Positions 35,128 through 43,572 of a DNA stretch of 64,000 nucleotides are shown here, one piece after another. The position numbers were made by a program, and so were the translations under genes. Each line of letters begins with the position of its first letter. Position 1 is the first letter of the stretch. The stretch lies in NCBI GenBank assembly GCA_900315245.1, contig OMYJ01000009.1:1-64000 (forward strand), given 5' to 3'. This DNA comes from an uncultured Bacteroidales bacterium (GTDB taxonomy: Bacteria; Bacteroidota; Bacteroidia; Bacteroidales; WCHB1-69). The notes under the pieces were generated by a model, which was not told the origin of the DNA, searched no databases, and saw nothing but the letters and a program-made list of their open reading frames with translations.

Positions 35128-36591
35128 ATGAAAAGATTTTTTACTACAATGTTATTATGTTGTCTGACAGCGGCTTTCATACAGGCGCAGCCGGTGACAC
35201 TGACGTTCACTGGGCGCGATGCTAGCAATCAATATATTCCTTTGACCCGTGTGGTCGCCAGCAACCTCACTAAGGGCTGGCAGGAGACGCTAGTGTGGCC
35301 CGACACCGTGTTGGTGATGACAGCCACGGGCATCGGGGATTTTGAGACGTTTCAGGAAACGTCTCTACGGCTGTCGCAAAACAACCCCAATCCGTTTGAC
35401 GGTACCACGTTCGTAAATCTGCAGGTGGCGGAAAAGGGCGATGTGGCGGTGGAAATCACCGACATTGCCGGACGGGTTGTAGAGACGTTTCATGAAACGT
35501 CTCTACAAGCAGGGTGCCATCCGTTACGTATCACCCTTTCCTCGCCCGGTCTCTATTTTCTGACAGCGCGCCAGGACGGTCGCACCGCCTCGGTGAAGAT
35601 GGTGAACAGAGGCAACGGTGGCGGCAATGCCGTTGCGTTTGCCGGCATTGTAGAGACGTTGCACGCAACGTCTCTACCGCAACCCAAAATTGCCCACCGA
35701 GGTGCTACCGACAACCCGTTCGACCTCGGCGACCAGATGGAATATGTGGGTTACGCTCTCATCAACTTTGAGGAGGTGGAGAGCGACCACGTAATGCAGG
35801 TACAGGATGCCTCGCAGACGGTGGTACTGACGTTCCCCAACTCGCAAAGTGACGGCTTACCGTGCCCCGCCACTCCCACAGTGACCGACCACGAGGGTAA
35901 CGTGTATGCCACGGTGCAGATTGGCGACCAGTGCTGGATGCGCGACAACCTGCGGACCACCACCTCGCCGAGCACGGGAACATATCTCATCCCAGCCGCG
36001 GGCACAGATTACACCTGCGCGGGCAAACAGGCGTTCTGGTACAACAACGACTCAGCGACGTATGCTCCGATGAACTACGGCCTGCTGTACAACTGGAACG
36101 CTGCGGTGGACACGTTCAACACGGCCTACGGGGAGACGAGTGTGAACACGGACTACAACAATGCCGTATTCGTGACCTTCAGCGGCCACCGCCGGGGCAT
36201 CTGCCCGGCGGGCTGGCATCTGCCGAGCGATGCGGAGTTGACAGCACTCACCGACTATGTGAGCAGCCAGAGCGGATACATCTTTGGTGGCAACAGCAGT
36301 TTCATCGCCAAGGCGTTGGCCTCCACGGAAGGGTGGAACACAATCGATAGCACTTGTGCGGTGGGCAACGACCCGAGCTTGAACAATGCCACGGGTTTTT
36401 CCGCCGTTCCGGCAGGCTACTGCAGCGGTTCGTCGTTCGAAACCGCAGGCCACAGTGCCTACTTCTGGTCCTCCACGGAGTACGGTATGATCCATGCGTG
36501 GATCCGCGGCCTGGACTACAACTACGCGGACGTGGTCAGGTACGAGAGCCTCAAGGGCTACGGCTATTCCGTCCGCTGCCTCCGCGATTAA
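35128..36591 (+). CDS. FISUMP-domain secreted protein with internal sorting-domain-like module and repeat-derived peptides
   Basis: Exported protein of 487 residues. After the signal peptide (MKRFFTTMLLCCLTAAFIQAQ) comes a segment resembling a type IX secretion type A sorting domain: LSQNNPNPFDGTTFVNLQVAEKGDVAVEITDIAGRVV, then LQAGCHPLRITLSSPGLYFLTARQDGRTASVKMV (about residues 82-172). That module is normally C-terminal; here it is internal. The C-terminal half is a FISUMP domain (Fibrobacter major paralogous domain): TVTDHEGNVYATVQIGDQCWMRDNLRTT, GLLYNWNAAVD, RGICPAGWHLPSDAELTALTDYV, SAYFWSSTEY, GYSVRCLRD. Three copies of the GTAGAGACG palindrome are translated in one frame as FETFQETSLR, VETFHETSLQ and VETLHATSLP (starting at residues 72, 118 and 175). 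Function unknown; surface location is likely. Confidence 0.85.
   Translation: MKRFFTTMLLCCLTAAFIQAQPVTLTFTGRDASNQYIPLTRVVASNLTKGWQETLVWPDTVLVMTATGIGDFETFQETSLRLSQNNPNPFDGTTFVNLQVAEKGDVAVEITDIAGRVVETFHETSLQAGCHPLRITLSSPGLYFLTARQDGRTASVKMVNRGNGGGNAVAFAGIVETLHATSLPQPKIAHRGATDNPFDLGDQMEYVGYALINFEEVESDHVMQVQDASQTVVLTFPNSQSDGLPCPATPTVTDHEGNVYATVQIGDQCWMRDNLRTTTSPSTGTYLIPAAGTDYTCAGKQAFWYNNDSATYAPMNYGLLYNWNAAVDTFNTAYGETSVNTDYNNAVFVTFSGHRRGICPAGWHLPSDAELTALTDYVSSQSGYIFGGNSSFIAKALASTEGWNTIDSTCAVGNDPSLNNATGFSAVPAGYCSGSSFETAGHSAYFWSSTEYGMIHAWIRGLDYNYADVVRYESLKGYGYSVRCLRD
35341..35368. repeat. In-gene palindrome copy 1
   Basis: 28 bases: left arm TTTGAGACG (two changes from GTAGAGACG), inner TTTCAGGAAA, right arm CGTCTCTAC. 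Its first base is codon position 1; it encodes FETFQETSL. Confidence 0.9.
35479..35506. repeat. In-gene palindrome copy 2
   Basis: 28 bases: arms GTAGAGACG/CGTCTCTAC, inner TTTCATGAAA, a perfect palindrome. Same frame as copy 1; encodes VETFHETSL in the loop between two predicted strands of the sorting-domain-like module. Confidence 0.95.
35650..35677. repeat. In-gene palindrome copy 3
   Basis: 28 bases: arms GTAGAGACG/CGTCTCTAC, inner TTGCACGCAA, self-complementary except at the central pair. Same frame again; encodes VETLHATSL in the linker before the FISUMP half. Confidence 0.95.
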
Positions 36592-36637
36592 AAAAACAGA
36601 CCCCAAAAGCGGGGAGCCGACGATAGGAGGCCTTTTC

Positions 36638-36665
36638 AATGTAGAATGTACAATGTAGAATGTTA
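36638..36665. repeat. Heptamer array AATGTAG/AATGTAC
   Basis: AATGTAG, AATGTAC, AATGTAG, AATGTTA in strict 7-base register. The rest of the 255-base gap between the FISUMP gene and rplT holds a weak CCCC..GGGG hairpin (36602-36615), no supported gene and the rplT terminator. The same AATGTAC word occurs near 29155. Confidence 0.85.
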
Positions 36666-36770
36666 TAATAGGGCGTGGCCGGTGGGGCTGCGCCTTTTAT
36701 GGAGCCAGCTGCGTCCTCGCAGTTGGGCGTGTCTCGTTTCCGGTTGCCCTTGCGGGTCGGCACCCAGTAA

Positions 36771-36802
36771 CGAAAAGAGGGAGGCTCTCACCTCCCTCTT
36801 CG
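36771..36802 (-). terminator. Terminator of the infC-rpmI-rplT operon
   Basis: GAGGGAGG (36777-36784) and CCTCCCTC (36791-36798) form an 8-bp stem with flanking A/T pairs; on the minus strand it is followed by TTTTCGTT. It lies 45 bases after the rplT stop. Confidence 0.8.
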
Positions 36803-36846
36803 TATATAACAAATACAAATGAACTAAAAAAAACGGCGTTGTCGGT

Positions 36847-37191
36847 TTATTTTACCAAATCGACGATGGCCTTGAATGCCTCAGGATTATTCATCGCGAG
36901 GTCGGCGAGAGCTTTGCGGTTGAGCGCAACGTTCTTCTTTGCTAAATTGCCCATCAGGACAGAGTAAGACATTCCATATTCACGGGCACCGGCGTTGATA
37001 CGGGTGATCCACAGGCTTCTGAAATTTCTCTTTTTCGCTTTTCTGTCACGATAGGCGTATTGCTGGCCTTTCTCCCACGAGTTTACCGCAACGGTCCAGA
37101 CGTTTTTGCGTTTTCCGAAATAACCGCGGGTACGTTTTAAAATCTTTTTTCTTCTTGCTCTTGAAGCAACATGATTAACTGATCTTGACAT
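36847..37191 (-). CDS. rplT: 50S ribosomal protein L20
   Basis: L20 binds 23S rRNA early in large-subunit assembly. The 114-residue product begins [35 protein letters not shown] and contains [37 protein letters not shown], both strong L20 signatures. It is the last gene of the conserved infC-rpmI-rplT operon. In enteric bacteria and Bacillus L20 or IF3 leader structures control the operon; the 85-base gap after rpmI shows no obvious such structure to the eye. Confidence 0.98.
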   Translation of the reverse strand: MSRSVNHVASRARRKKILKRTRGYFGKRKNVWTVAVNSWEKGQQYAYRDRKAKKRNFRSLWITRINAGAREYGMSYSVLMGNLAKKNVALNRKALADLAMNNPEAFKAIVDLVK

Positions 37192-37276
37192 AACTTTTTT
37201 TCCTTTCTGTTCGCGTCAGTGGCATAAAGCGCTTCGGGAACTGAACGTGAACGTTTTTGTTTGTTAATTAATTAAT

Positions 37277-37474
37277 TTAGCACTGTCCGAGCATTTGCTT
37301 GACGGTGCGATCCAGGTTTTGTTCGACAATAGCACTATAAGCCAGGTTACGTTTTCTCTTTTTGGTTTTTTTGGTGAGAATGTGGCTATGGTAAGCATGA
37401 TGTCTCTTGATTTTTCCGGTGCCGGTCAAAGTGAATCTCTTCTTGGCAGCGGATTTCGTTTTAATTTTCGGCAT
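37277..37474 (-). CDS. rpmI: 50S ribosomal protein L35
   Basis: Small basic protein of the large ribosomal subunit, 65 residues: [46 protein letters not shown], a standard L35. It lies 43 bases after infC and before rplT in the conserved operon. The very basic composition and length are normal. Confidence 0.98.
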   Translation of the reverse strand: MPKIKTKSAAKKRFTLTGTGKIKRHHAYHSHILTKKTKKRKRNLAYSAIVEQNLDRTVKQMLGQC

Positions 37475-37517
37475 TTCTAATTGATTTTTAAGGTTTATAT
37501 ATAGTATTTGTTATATA

Positions 37518-38084
37518 TTACTTTTTGGGTTTCGGCACCATGAGGATGGTCATGTTGCGTCCAGTCAGGACCGGCATCTGATCTACTTTGCCGTAATCCT
37601 GGAGGCGTTCGGCGAATTTGAGGAGTTCCAGCTCACCATTGTCTTTGTAGATGATGCTGCGGCCGCGGAAGGTCATGATGATCTTCACCTTGTAGCCGTC
37701 TTGCAGGAAACGGATGGCGTGGTTGCACTTGAACTCCACATCATGTTCGCTGATCTGCGGACTCAAACGTATCTCTTTAATCTCCGTCTTGGCGCTGTTC
37801 GCCTTGATCTCTTTCAGTTTTTTCTTCTGTTCGTACAGATATTTCTGGTAATCCATCACTTTGCACACAGGAGGATTGGCCTGAGGGGAAATCTCCACCA
37901 GATCCAAGCCGTATTCATCAGCAATGGAAAGCGCCTCACGCAACGAGACGATTCGGGGTTCAATGTTGTCGCCCACCACACGCACGACCTGCGCCGTGAT
38001 ATAGTTGTTGATACGGTGTTGGGCTTCTTTTTTGTTTTTAGGGCCGAAACCTTTGTTCGGACGGTTGTTCTGAGCGATGACCAA
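37518..38084 (-). CDS. infC: Translation initiation factor IF-3 (non-ATG start)
   Basis: IF-3 binds the 30S subunit and enforces correct start-codon selection. The product contains YITAQVVRVVGDNIEPRIVSLREALSIADEYGLDLVEISPQANPPVCKVMDYQKYLYEQKKK and ends with the C-domain GRNMTILMVPKPKK; both domains are complete. There is no in-frame ATG between the promoter box (38132-38139) and the conserved region. The plausible starts are TTG at 38084 (188 residues), preceded by purine-rich AAAAAGAAAG, or ATC at 38078. Rare start codons such as AUU are known for infC and let IF-3 repress its own synthesis, so this is probably a conserved regulatory feature and not an error. The exact start is uncertain. 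Confidence 0.93.
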   Translation of the reverse strand: MVIAQNNRPNKGFGPKNKKEAQHRINNYITAQVVRVVGDNIEPRIVSLREALSIADEYGLDLVEISPQANPPVCKVMDYQKYLYEQKKKLKEIKANSAKTEIKEIRLSPQISEHDVEFKCNHAIRFLQDGYKVKIIMTFRGRSIIYKDNGELELLKFAERLQDYGKVDQMPVLTGRNMTILMVPKPKK

Positions 38085-38131
38085 ATTCTTTCTTTTTAGT
38101 GTAAAAACTTTATTTATAATTTTTTGGGCGG

Positions 38132-38139
38132 CAAAAATA
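38132..38139 (-). promoter_or_regulatory. Minus-strand promoter of infC operon
   Basis: TATTTTTG on the minus strand, followed by GCCGCCC. It lies about 48 bases before the proposed TTG start and is divergent from the porG-like gene. Confidence 0.75.
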
Positions 38140-38178
38140 CACAATTTTTAATTGTATAATTCGTTTTCTCATTTTTTT

Positions 38179-38186
38179 TATTTTTG
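38179..38186 (+). promoter_or_regulatory. Promoter of porG-like/uppS genes
   Basis: TATTTTTG, perfect TAnnTTTG, 22 bases before the ATG at 38209. Only 39 bases separate it from the divergent infC box. Confidence 0.75.
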
Positions 38187-38208
38187 CAGCCTTATATTTA
38201 TACTGAAA

Positions 38209-39072
38209 ATGAAGAAGACGATTATCGCTATATTGGTGTTTTGCACAGCGTTGCTGACATTCCCCACTGCGCCTGTGCAAGCACAAAATTCAGAGGTGGG
38301 AGCTTGTGTGGGGACTATGTTCTACCTTGGAGATCTGAATCCGAAAAAGCTTTTCGCTCAGCCTCATGTGGCAGCCGGACTGGTCTATCGCTATAACATC
38401 TCCCCTCGTTGGGCTATCAAAGCGGACTTCATGTTCGGGAAAGTGTCCGCAAGTGACTCCCTGACCAACAACGGATATGCCCGCAATCTCAGTTTCTCCT
38501 CCCCGATCACAGAATTTTCTGTTGTCGGCGAGCTGAACTTTTTTCAATTATACACCTCTACGGGAAAGAATCACTTTGCCCCTTACATTTTTGCCGGTGT
38601 CACTGTCTTCTCTTTCAATCCGATGACAGAATACAATAACGAAACATACGAACTACAAAGCTTGGGCACGGAAGGACAAGGGCTGAACGACATGCCAAAG
38701 AAATATTCTCTGACACATTTCGCCTTACCTTTTGGCATCGGATTCCGCTTTAATATCGGAAGATATGTCAGTTTGGGCGCCGAATGGAGTTTCCGGTACA
38801 CCTTCACCGATTATCTGGATGATGTGGGCGGAACTTATTACGACAACGAGCTGCTGCGGGAACAGCGCGGCGACATCATCGCTAACTTGGCAGACAGGTC
38901 TCCCGAACTTACAGATCCTGATGGAAATCCGCTCCCGTTGCACCAAGCAGGCGAACAAAGAGGCAATCCCACCACACACGACCTCTATTCGTTTGCCGGC
39001 GCCACCCTGACCGTGAAATTCGGCAATTCGGACAGAACCTGCGAATTAAAAAAGAAACGTAAGAAATACTAA
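38209..39072 (+). CDS. PorG-like outer-membrane protein (DUF6089)
   Basis: Predicted outer-membrane beta-barrel of 287 residues: signal peptide MKKTIIAILVFCTALLTFPTAPVQAQ, then NSEVGACVGTMFYLGDLNPKKLFAQPHVAAGLVYRYNISPRWAIKADF, the start typical of DUF6089 proteins, and FALPFGIGFRFNIGRYVSLGAEWSFRYTFTDYLDDVGGTYYDN. In Porphyromonas gingivalis the protein PorG of this family is part of the type IX secretion system and is encoded just before uppS, omp85 and two ompH genes; the same order here supports the assignment. The Lys-rich tail (LKKKRKKY) is unusual. It is 5 bases from uppS, so they are co-transcribed. Confidence 0.78.
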   Translation: MKKTIIAILVFCTALLTFPTAPVQAQNSEVGACVGTMFYLGDLNPKKLFAQPHVAAGLVYRYNISPRWAIKADFMFGKVSASDSLTNNGYARNLSFSSPITEFSVVGELNFFQLYTSTGKNHFAPYIFAGVTVFSFNPMTEYNNETYELQSLGTEGQGLNDMPKKYSLTHFALPFGIGFRFNIGRYVSLGAEWSFRYTFTDYLDDVGGTYYDNELLREQRGDIIANLADRSPELTDPDGNPLPLHQAGEQRGNPTTHDLYSFAGATLTVKFGNSDRTCELKKKRKKY

Positions 39073-39077
39073 TAAAT

Positions 39078-39800
39078 ATGGAAAAAGAGATCAAACACAT
39101 AGCTATCATCATGGATGGCAACGGCCGTTGGGCTCAACAACACGGCCATGAACGTATTTACGGTCACTTGAAAGGCGTGGATTCCGCACGCGATGTCGTG
39201 AAAGGTGCCAATGCACTCCACATCCCCTACCTCACCTTGTATGCTTTCTCCACTGAAAACTGGAATCGTCCGACAGATGAAGTCAACTATCTCTTCGAAT
39301 TGATGGCTGAAACGTTCCTCAAGGAAATCGAAAACCTGATCAGAGACAACATCCGGGTTGTATTCTCCGGCCGGATCGACACCCTTCCCGAAGCCACCAA
39401 AAAGGTCATCATGGACACGATTGAACAGTCCGCACATTGTACGGGCACCACGGTGAACATGGCCATCAGCTACAGCGGCCGGGCGGAACTTGCCGACACG
39501 GCCAAACAAATCGCCCGTCAAGTCGCCGAAGGCAAACTCAATCCTGAAGAGATTGACGAGCAAACCATTTGCCAAAACCTTTATCATCCGGAAATCCCCG
39601 ATGTGGATCTGATGATTCGCACCGCCGGAGACCAACGTATCAGCAACTTCCTGCTGTGGCAACTGGCATACGCGGAACTGTTCTTCACACCAGTTATGTG
39701 GCCTGAATTCCGCAGAGAACACCTGAAGGAAATCATCGACCAGTTTTCCCACCGTGAACGCCGTTTCGGAAAAACTGGCGAACAAGTCCGAGCACATTGA
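39078..39800 (+). CDS. uppS: Isoprenyl (undecaprenyl) diphosphate synthase
   Basis: Cis-prenyltransferase that makes the C55 lipid carrier for peptidoglycan and surface polysaccharides. The 240-residue product has IAIIMDGNGRWAQQHGHERIYGH (Asp of MDGNGRWA is catalytic), YAFSTENWNRPTDEV, and DLMIRTAGDQRISNFLLWQLAYAELFF with PEFRREHL near the end. Length is normal. It lies between the porG-like gene and bamA in a conserved envelope-biogenesis cluster. Confidence 0.97.
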   Translation: MEKEIKHIAIIMDGNGRWAQQHGHERIYGHLKGVDSARDVVKGANALHIPYLTLYAFSTENWNRPTDEVNYLFELMAETFLKEIENLIRDNIRVVFSGRIDTLPEATKKVIMDTIEQSAHCTGTTVNMAISYSGRAELADTAKQIARQVAEGKLNPEEIDEQTICQNLYHPEIPDVDLMIRTAGDQRISNFLLWQLAYAELFFTPVMWPEFRREHLKEIIDQFSHRERRFGKTGEQVRAH

Positions 39801-39809
39801 TATTTTCAC

Positions 39810-39817
39810 TATCTTTG
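39810..39817 (+). promoter_or_regulatory. Internal promoter before bamA
   Basis: TATCTTTG in the 36-base gap between uppS and bamA, 19 bases before the ATG at 39837. It would allow bamA and the ompH genes to be expressed separately from uppS. Confidence 0.65.
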
Positions 39818-39836
39818 CCGACTTTTCTTGAGAAGA

Positions 39837-42449
39837 ATGCGTTTGTTGCAAAATATTGTCCTAGTGCTGGTTATATGTCTCAGCACCCTCGCCGCCCGTG
39901 CACAAGTTGTGGTCGGGGGTGGTGTGCCTGACAATCCCTTGAAAATCGACTACTCGGATCCCAAGACATACGAAATCGGCGGCATCACCTCCTCGGGAAC
40001 CGCTCCGCTCGACCAACGGGTGCTTCCTTTCCATGTCGGTGATGTAATTGAAGTTCCTGGGGAAAAAATCTCCAAGGCTGTCAAAAGCTTATGGAACACC
40101 GGCTTGTACGAGGACGTGGAGATTACAGCCACCCGCGTGCAAGGAAACCTCATCTTCCTGGACATTCGGCTTGAAGACCGCTCCCGACTCAGCGCATTCG
40201 GCTTCAAGGGCACTACAAAAACCGAGGAAAACGACCTCCGGGAAAAACTGAACATCTCCCAGGGCAATATCGTGAATGACAATATGATCATCACGTGCAA
40301 GAACATCATCCGCAAATATTACATTGACAAAGGCTTCTTCGTATGCGATGTGGATGTGCAGCAGATTCCCAACGAGAAAATCAAAAATGCCGTCAACCTC
40401 CTTTTCGACATTCATAAGTCTAAAAAAGTCAAGATTGACAAAATCACCATCAATGGCAACAAAGGAGTCACAGATGCCGTCCTGCTCCGCTCCATGAAGG
40501 AAACCAAAGAAAAATTCCGTTTCATGCCCCTTTACAAGGCGGACACTGCCATCGCATACCTCTTCAAACACAAAGGCTATTATCAATCCAAGGATATCAA
40601 AGACCATTTGGACAACTATTTTGCGGATCGTGTAAAGCTCAGAATATTCAAGCCTTCCAAATTCATTAAGGAAAGTTATGAAAAAGACAAGGTGAACCTT
40701 ATCAACCGGTATAATGAACTCGGGTACCGCGACGCAGTCATCACTCACGACACCTTCTACGTCAAAAGGAACAACATGTACATTGACATAGACGTTGATG
40801 AGGGTGCGCAGTATTATTTCCGGAACATCTCGTTTGTAGGCAATACCATCTACCCCACTTCGCTTCTCAAACAACTGCTCGGCATCAGCAAAGGCGACAT
40901 CTATAACCAGAGCCTGCTGACCAAAAACCTGACCATGAAGGAAGACGGCGAGGATATTGCCTCCCTTTACATGAACAACGGTTACTTGTTCTTCAGCGCC
41001 AACCCCGTGGAAGTCGGTATTGATGGCGATTCCATTGATATCGAAATCCGTATCCGGGAGGGCAAGAAGGCCAAATACAATCAGATTACGATTGCGGGCA
41101 ACACCAAGACGAATGACAACGTGATTCTTCGTGAACTCACCACCATTCCCGGACAGCTGTTCAACCGCGCCGACATTATCCGTTCGCAACAGGTGCTGAT
41201 GGCCATGGGGTACTTCAACCAAGAGAAGATGGACGTTCAGCCGCGCCCGAATGAAACCGACGGCACCGTGGACATCAACTATGTGGTGGAGGAGACAACC
41301 TCCGACCAACTCTCGCTCTCTGCCGGATTCGGCGCCATGGGTTTCATGCTCACCGCCGGCATCGCCTTTAACAATTTCTCCACAAAAAAGCTTTTCAAAA
41401 AAGACGCCTGGACCCCCATCCCTGGCGGTGACGGACAACGCATCGCCCTTAATGCCTCTGTCAGCACCAAATACTACCAATACTACAATTTCTCTTTCAC
41501 CGAACCCTGGTTGGGCGGAAAGAAACCCAACGCTCTTACTGTCGGCGCCTATTACCAAAAGCAGACCAACGGCTATAACAAAAAAGATGACGACAAATAC
41601 GCATACACCAGCATTGCAGGTGCATCTTTATCCATTGCCAACAAACTAAAATGGCCGGACGACTACTTCCAGATGTCCCATACCTTGTCTTACGAATACT
41701 ACAATGTGAAAAAATGGGGTTCCTTCATCTTCCCCACCGGCTATGCCCACAGCTTGAGCTATATTTTCACTATATCCCGAAACTCAATCAACGCGCCTAT
41801 CTATCCTCGTGAAGGTTCCGAAATCACCTTCTCCATGCAGCTGACACCGCCATATTCCGTCCTTTCGCATAAGGACTACAGCAACGCCACTGACCAGGAG
41901 AAATACAAATTGTTGGAATATCACAAATGGAAACTCAGCGTGTCGTGGTTCACACGCATTGTGGACAACCTGGTGCTGAATGTGCGTATGAAAATGGGAT
42001 TCATGGGGTGTTACAACAAAACCATCGGTATCTCCCCGTTCGGCAGATTCTATCTTGGCGGTGACGGCATGAGCAACTTCTCTTACGACGGCCGCGAGAT
42101 CATCGGTATGCGCGGTTATGAAGACGATGTCCTCTCTCCCAATGTGAACGGCAGCGTCATCGGTGCCTCTATTTACCAGAAATTCACCGCGGAACTGCGT
42201 TATCCGATCACCCTCAACCCATCGGCGACCGTTTATGTGCTGGCTTTTGTCGAAGCCGGTAAGGGCTGGATCGACAAACGTGAGTACAACCCGTTCCAGA
42301 TGCACAAGTCCGTCGGTTTAGGTGTGCGTGTCTATCTGCCGATGTTCGGCCTGCTTGGTTTCGACTGGGGTTACGGTTTTGACCCCGTCCCCGGCATCTC
42401 CAACTGGCGGAAGCAGTTCCACATCTCCATAAACCAATCTATAGATTAA
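39837..42449 (+). CDS. bamA: Outer-membrane protein assembly factor BamA
   Basis: Omp85-family protein of 870 residues that inserts beta-barrels into the outer membrane. Signal peptide MRLLQNIVLVLVICLSTLAARAQ; then POTRA domains, seen as repeated units such as IFLDIRLEDRSRLSAFGFKGTTKTEENDLREKL, VKIDKITINGNKGVTDAVLLRSM, YYFRNISFVGNTIYPTSLLKQLLGISKGD and AKYNQITIAGNTKTNDNVILREL; and a C-terminal barrel (from about residue 490) with FYLGGDGMSNFSYDGREIIGMRGYEDD, matching the L6 region, where the usual VRGF is MRGY. It ends KQFHISINQSID, not in the aromatic residue common in proteobacteria. ATG 39837 is preferred to the TTG extension at 39828. Confidence 0.95.
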   Translation: MRLLQNIVLVLVICLSTLAARAQVVVGGGVPDNPLKIDYSDPKTYEIGGITSSGTAPLDQRVLPFHVGDVIEVPGEKISKAVKSLWNTGLYEDVEITATRVQGNLIFLDIRLEDRSRLSAFGFKGTTKTEENDLREKLNISQGNIVNDNMIITCKNIIRKYYIDKGFFVCDVDVQQIPNEKIKNAVNLLFDIHKSKKVKIDKITINGNKGVTDAVLLRSMKETKEKFRFMPLYKADTAIAYLFKHKGYYQSKDIKDHLDNYFADRVKLRIFKPSKFIKESYEKDKVNLINRYNELGYRDAVITHDTFYVKRNNMYIDIDVDEGAQYYFRNISFVGNTIYPTSLLKQLLGISKGDIYNQSLLTKNLTMKEDGEDIASLYMNNGYLFFSANPVEVGIDGDSIDIEIRIREGKKAKYNQITIAGNTKTNDNVILRELTTIPGQLFNRADIIRSQQVLMAMGYFNQEKMDVQPRPNETDGTVDINYVVEETTSDQLSLSAGFGAMGFMLTAGIAFNNFSTKKLFKKDAWTPIPGGDGQRIALNASVSTKYYQYYNFSFTEPWLGGKKPNALTVGAYYQKQTNGYNKKDDDKYAYTSIAGASLSIANKLKWPDDYFQMSHTLSYEYYNVKKWGSFIFPTGYAHSLSYIFTISRNSINAPIYPREGSEITFSMQLTPPYSVLSHKDYSNATDQEKYKLLEYHKWKLSVSWFTRIVDNLVLNVRMKMGFMGCYNKTIGISPFGRFYLGGDGMSNFSYDGREIIGMRGYEDDVLSPNVNGSVIGASIYQKFTAELRYPITLNPSATVYVLAFVEAGKGWIDKREYNPFQMHKSVGLGVRVYLPMFGLLGFDWGYGFDPVPGISNWRKQFHISINQSID

Positions 42450-42503
42450 ACTTATGACAATATTATAGTCTTACCAAAAGTTAACAATAAAAAAATATAA
42501 ACG

Positions 42504-43037
42504 ATGAAAAAACAACTCTTATTCACAGGCTTATTGATGCTGATCGCGTTTTTCGGATTCGCACAGAAATATGCGTATATCAATTCCGAATACATTCTTT
42601 CCCAAATTCCTGAATACAAAGAGGCCCAGGCTGAATTAGACCGCGTGGCTGTGCTTTGGCAAAAGGAAATTGAAGCCAAATTCTCCACGATTGACTCCAT
42701 GTACAAACGCTACCAGGTGGAGTCCATCACCCTTCCGGAGCAAATCAAACGGAGCCGTGAAGAAGCCATCATCGCCCAAGAAAAGGCTGCCAAAGATTTG
42801 CAAAAGAAACGTTTCGGTCAGGACGGCGACCTTTTCAAGAAACGCGAGGAACTGGTGAAACCCATCCAAGACCGTGTAATCAATGCCGTTAACGACTATG
42901 CCAAAGAAAAGGGTTATGCTTTCGTTTTCGACACCGCCGGCGATTTGACTATCATTTACGCCGACCCGAAATGGGACATCAACGAGCAGGTGCTCTCAAA
43001 AATGGGCATCTCCGTAAACAGAGATATGGATGAATAA
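42504..43037 (+). CDS. OmpH/Skp-family periplasmic chaperone 1
   Basis: Skp-like chaperone that holds unfolded outer-membrane proteins. The 177-residue product has signal peptide MKKQLLFTGLLMLIAFFGFAQ, the family start KYAYINSEYILSQIPEYKEAQAELDRV, a long charged coiled-coil arm (about residues 45-120), and the C-terminal VINAVNDYAKEKGYAFVFDTAGDLTIIYADP. First of three tandem copies after bamA. The 54-base gap to bamA has no recognisable promoter box. Confidence 0.92.
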   Translation: MKKQLLFTGLLMLIAFFGFAQKYAYINSEYILSQIPEYKEAQAELDRVAVLWQKEIEAKFSTIDSMYKRYQVESITLPEQIKRSREEAIIAQEKAAKDLQKKRFGQDGDLFKKREELVKPIQDRVINAVNDYAKEKGYAFVFDTAGDLTIIYADPKWDINEQVLSKMGISVNRDMDE

Positions 43038-43066
43038 TATATAATAAGAACGTAAAGAAAATTTCA

Positions 43067-43564
43067 ATGAAAAAGATTGTTTTGATTTTGGCTATCGCCG
43101 GACTATTTTCTGTCCAAGCTGCCCATGCGCAAAAATATGGACACGTTAATTCAAGTGAAATTCTGGAAGTGATGCCGGGAATTGACTCTTTGCAAATCAA
43201 ATTGCAAGCTTTCCAGCAAGATTTACAGTCTATGTATGAGAACATGATGACGGAATATCAAACTAAAAAGGAGAAATTTGACCGCGAAGTCGGTACCATG
43301 TCTTCCGCAGTGCGTCAAGTGCGTGAAAAAGAACTGATGGATCTGGGCAACCGCATTCAGGAATTCCAAGCCAGCGCGCAGGAAGACCTTGAGGACAAAC
43401 AGTACGAGTTGGCCAAGCCTTTCCAAGATGCCATTCAAGAAGCTATCAACAAAGTGGCGAAAGCCAATGGCTACTCCTACATCTTTGACACGAAAACGCT
43501 GCTGTACTACGGCACCTCCGATGATATCACCCCGCTGGTAAAAAAAGAACTTGGCATTAAATAG
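43067..43564 (+). CDS. OmpH/Skp-family periplasmic chaperone 2
   Basis: Skp-like chaperone of 165 residues: signal peptide MKKIVLILAIAGLFSVQAAHAQ, KYGHVNSSEILEVMPGIDSLQIKLQAF, a coiled-coil central region, and AINKVAKANGYSYIFDTKTLLYYG. It is closer to copy 3 than to copy 1 (both have KxGHVxxxxxxxxMPGID). The copies probably arose by duplication; separate copies may form mixed trimers, which is inference. Confidence 0.92.
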   Translation: MKKIVLILAIAGLFSVQAAHAQKYGHVNSSEILEVMPGIDSLQIKLQAFQQDLQSMYENMMTEYQTKKEKFDREVGTMSSAVRQVREKELMDLGNRIQEFQASAQEDLEDKQYELAKPFQDAIQEAINKVAKANGYSYIFDTKTLLYYGTSDDITPLVKKELGIK

Positions 43565-43572
43565 TGGCTATT

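Noticed and set aside
38084..38144. Extension of infC to 208 codons
   Set aside because: The extra 20 codons overlap the promoter box and the likely transcription start, so they cannot be translated from that promoter.
40089..41558. Long minus-strand open frame of 489 codons opposite bamA
   Set aside because: It lies wholly antisense to a clearly recognisable bamA; the frame is open as a side effect of GC-rich third positions. No promoter or family motif.
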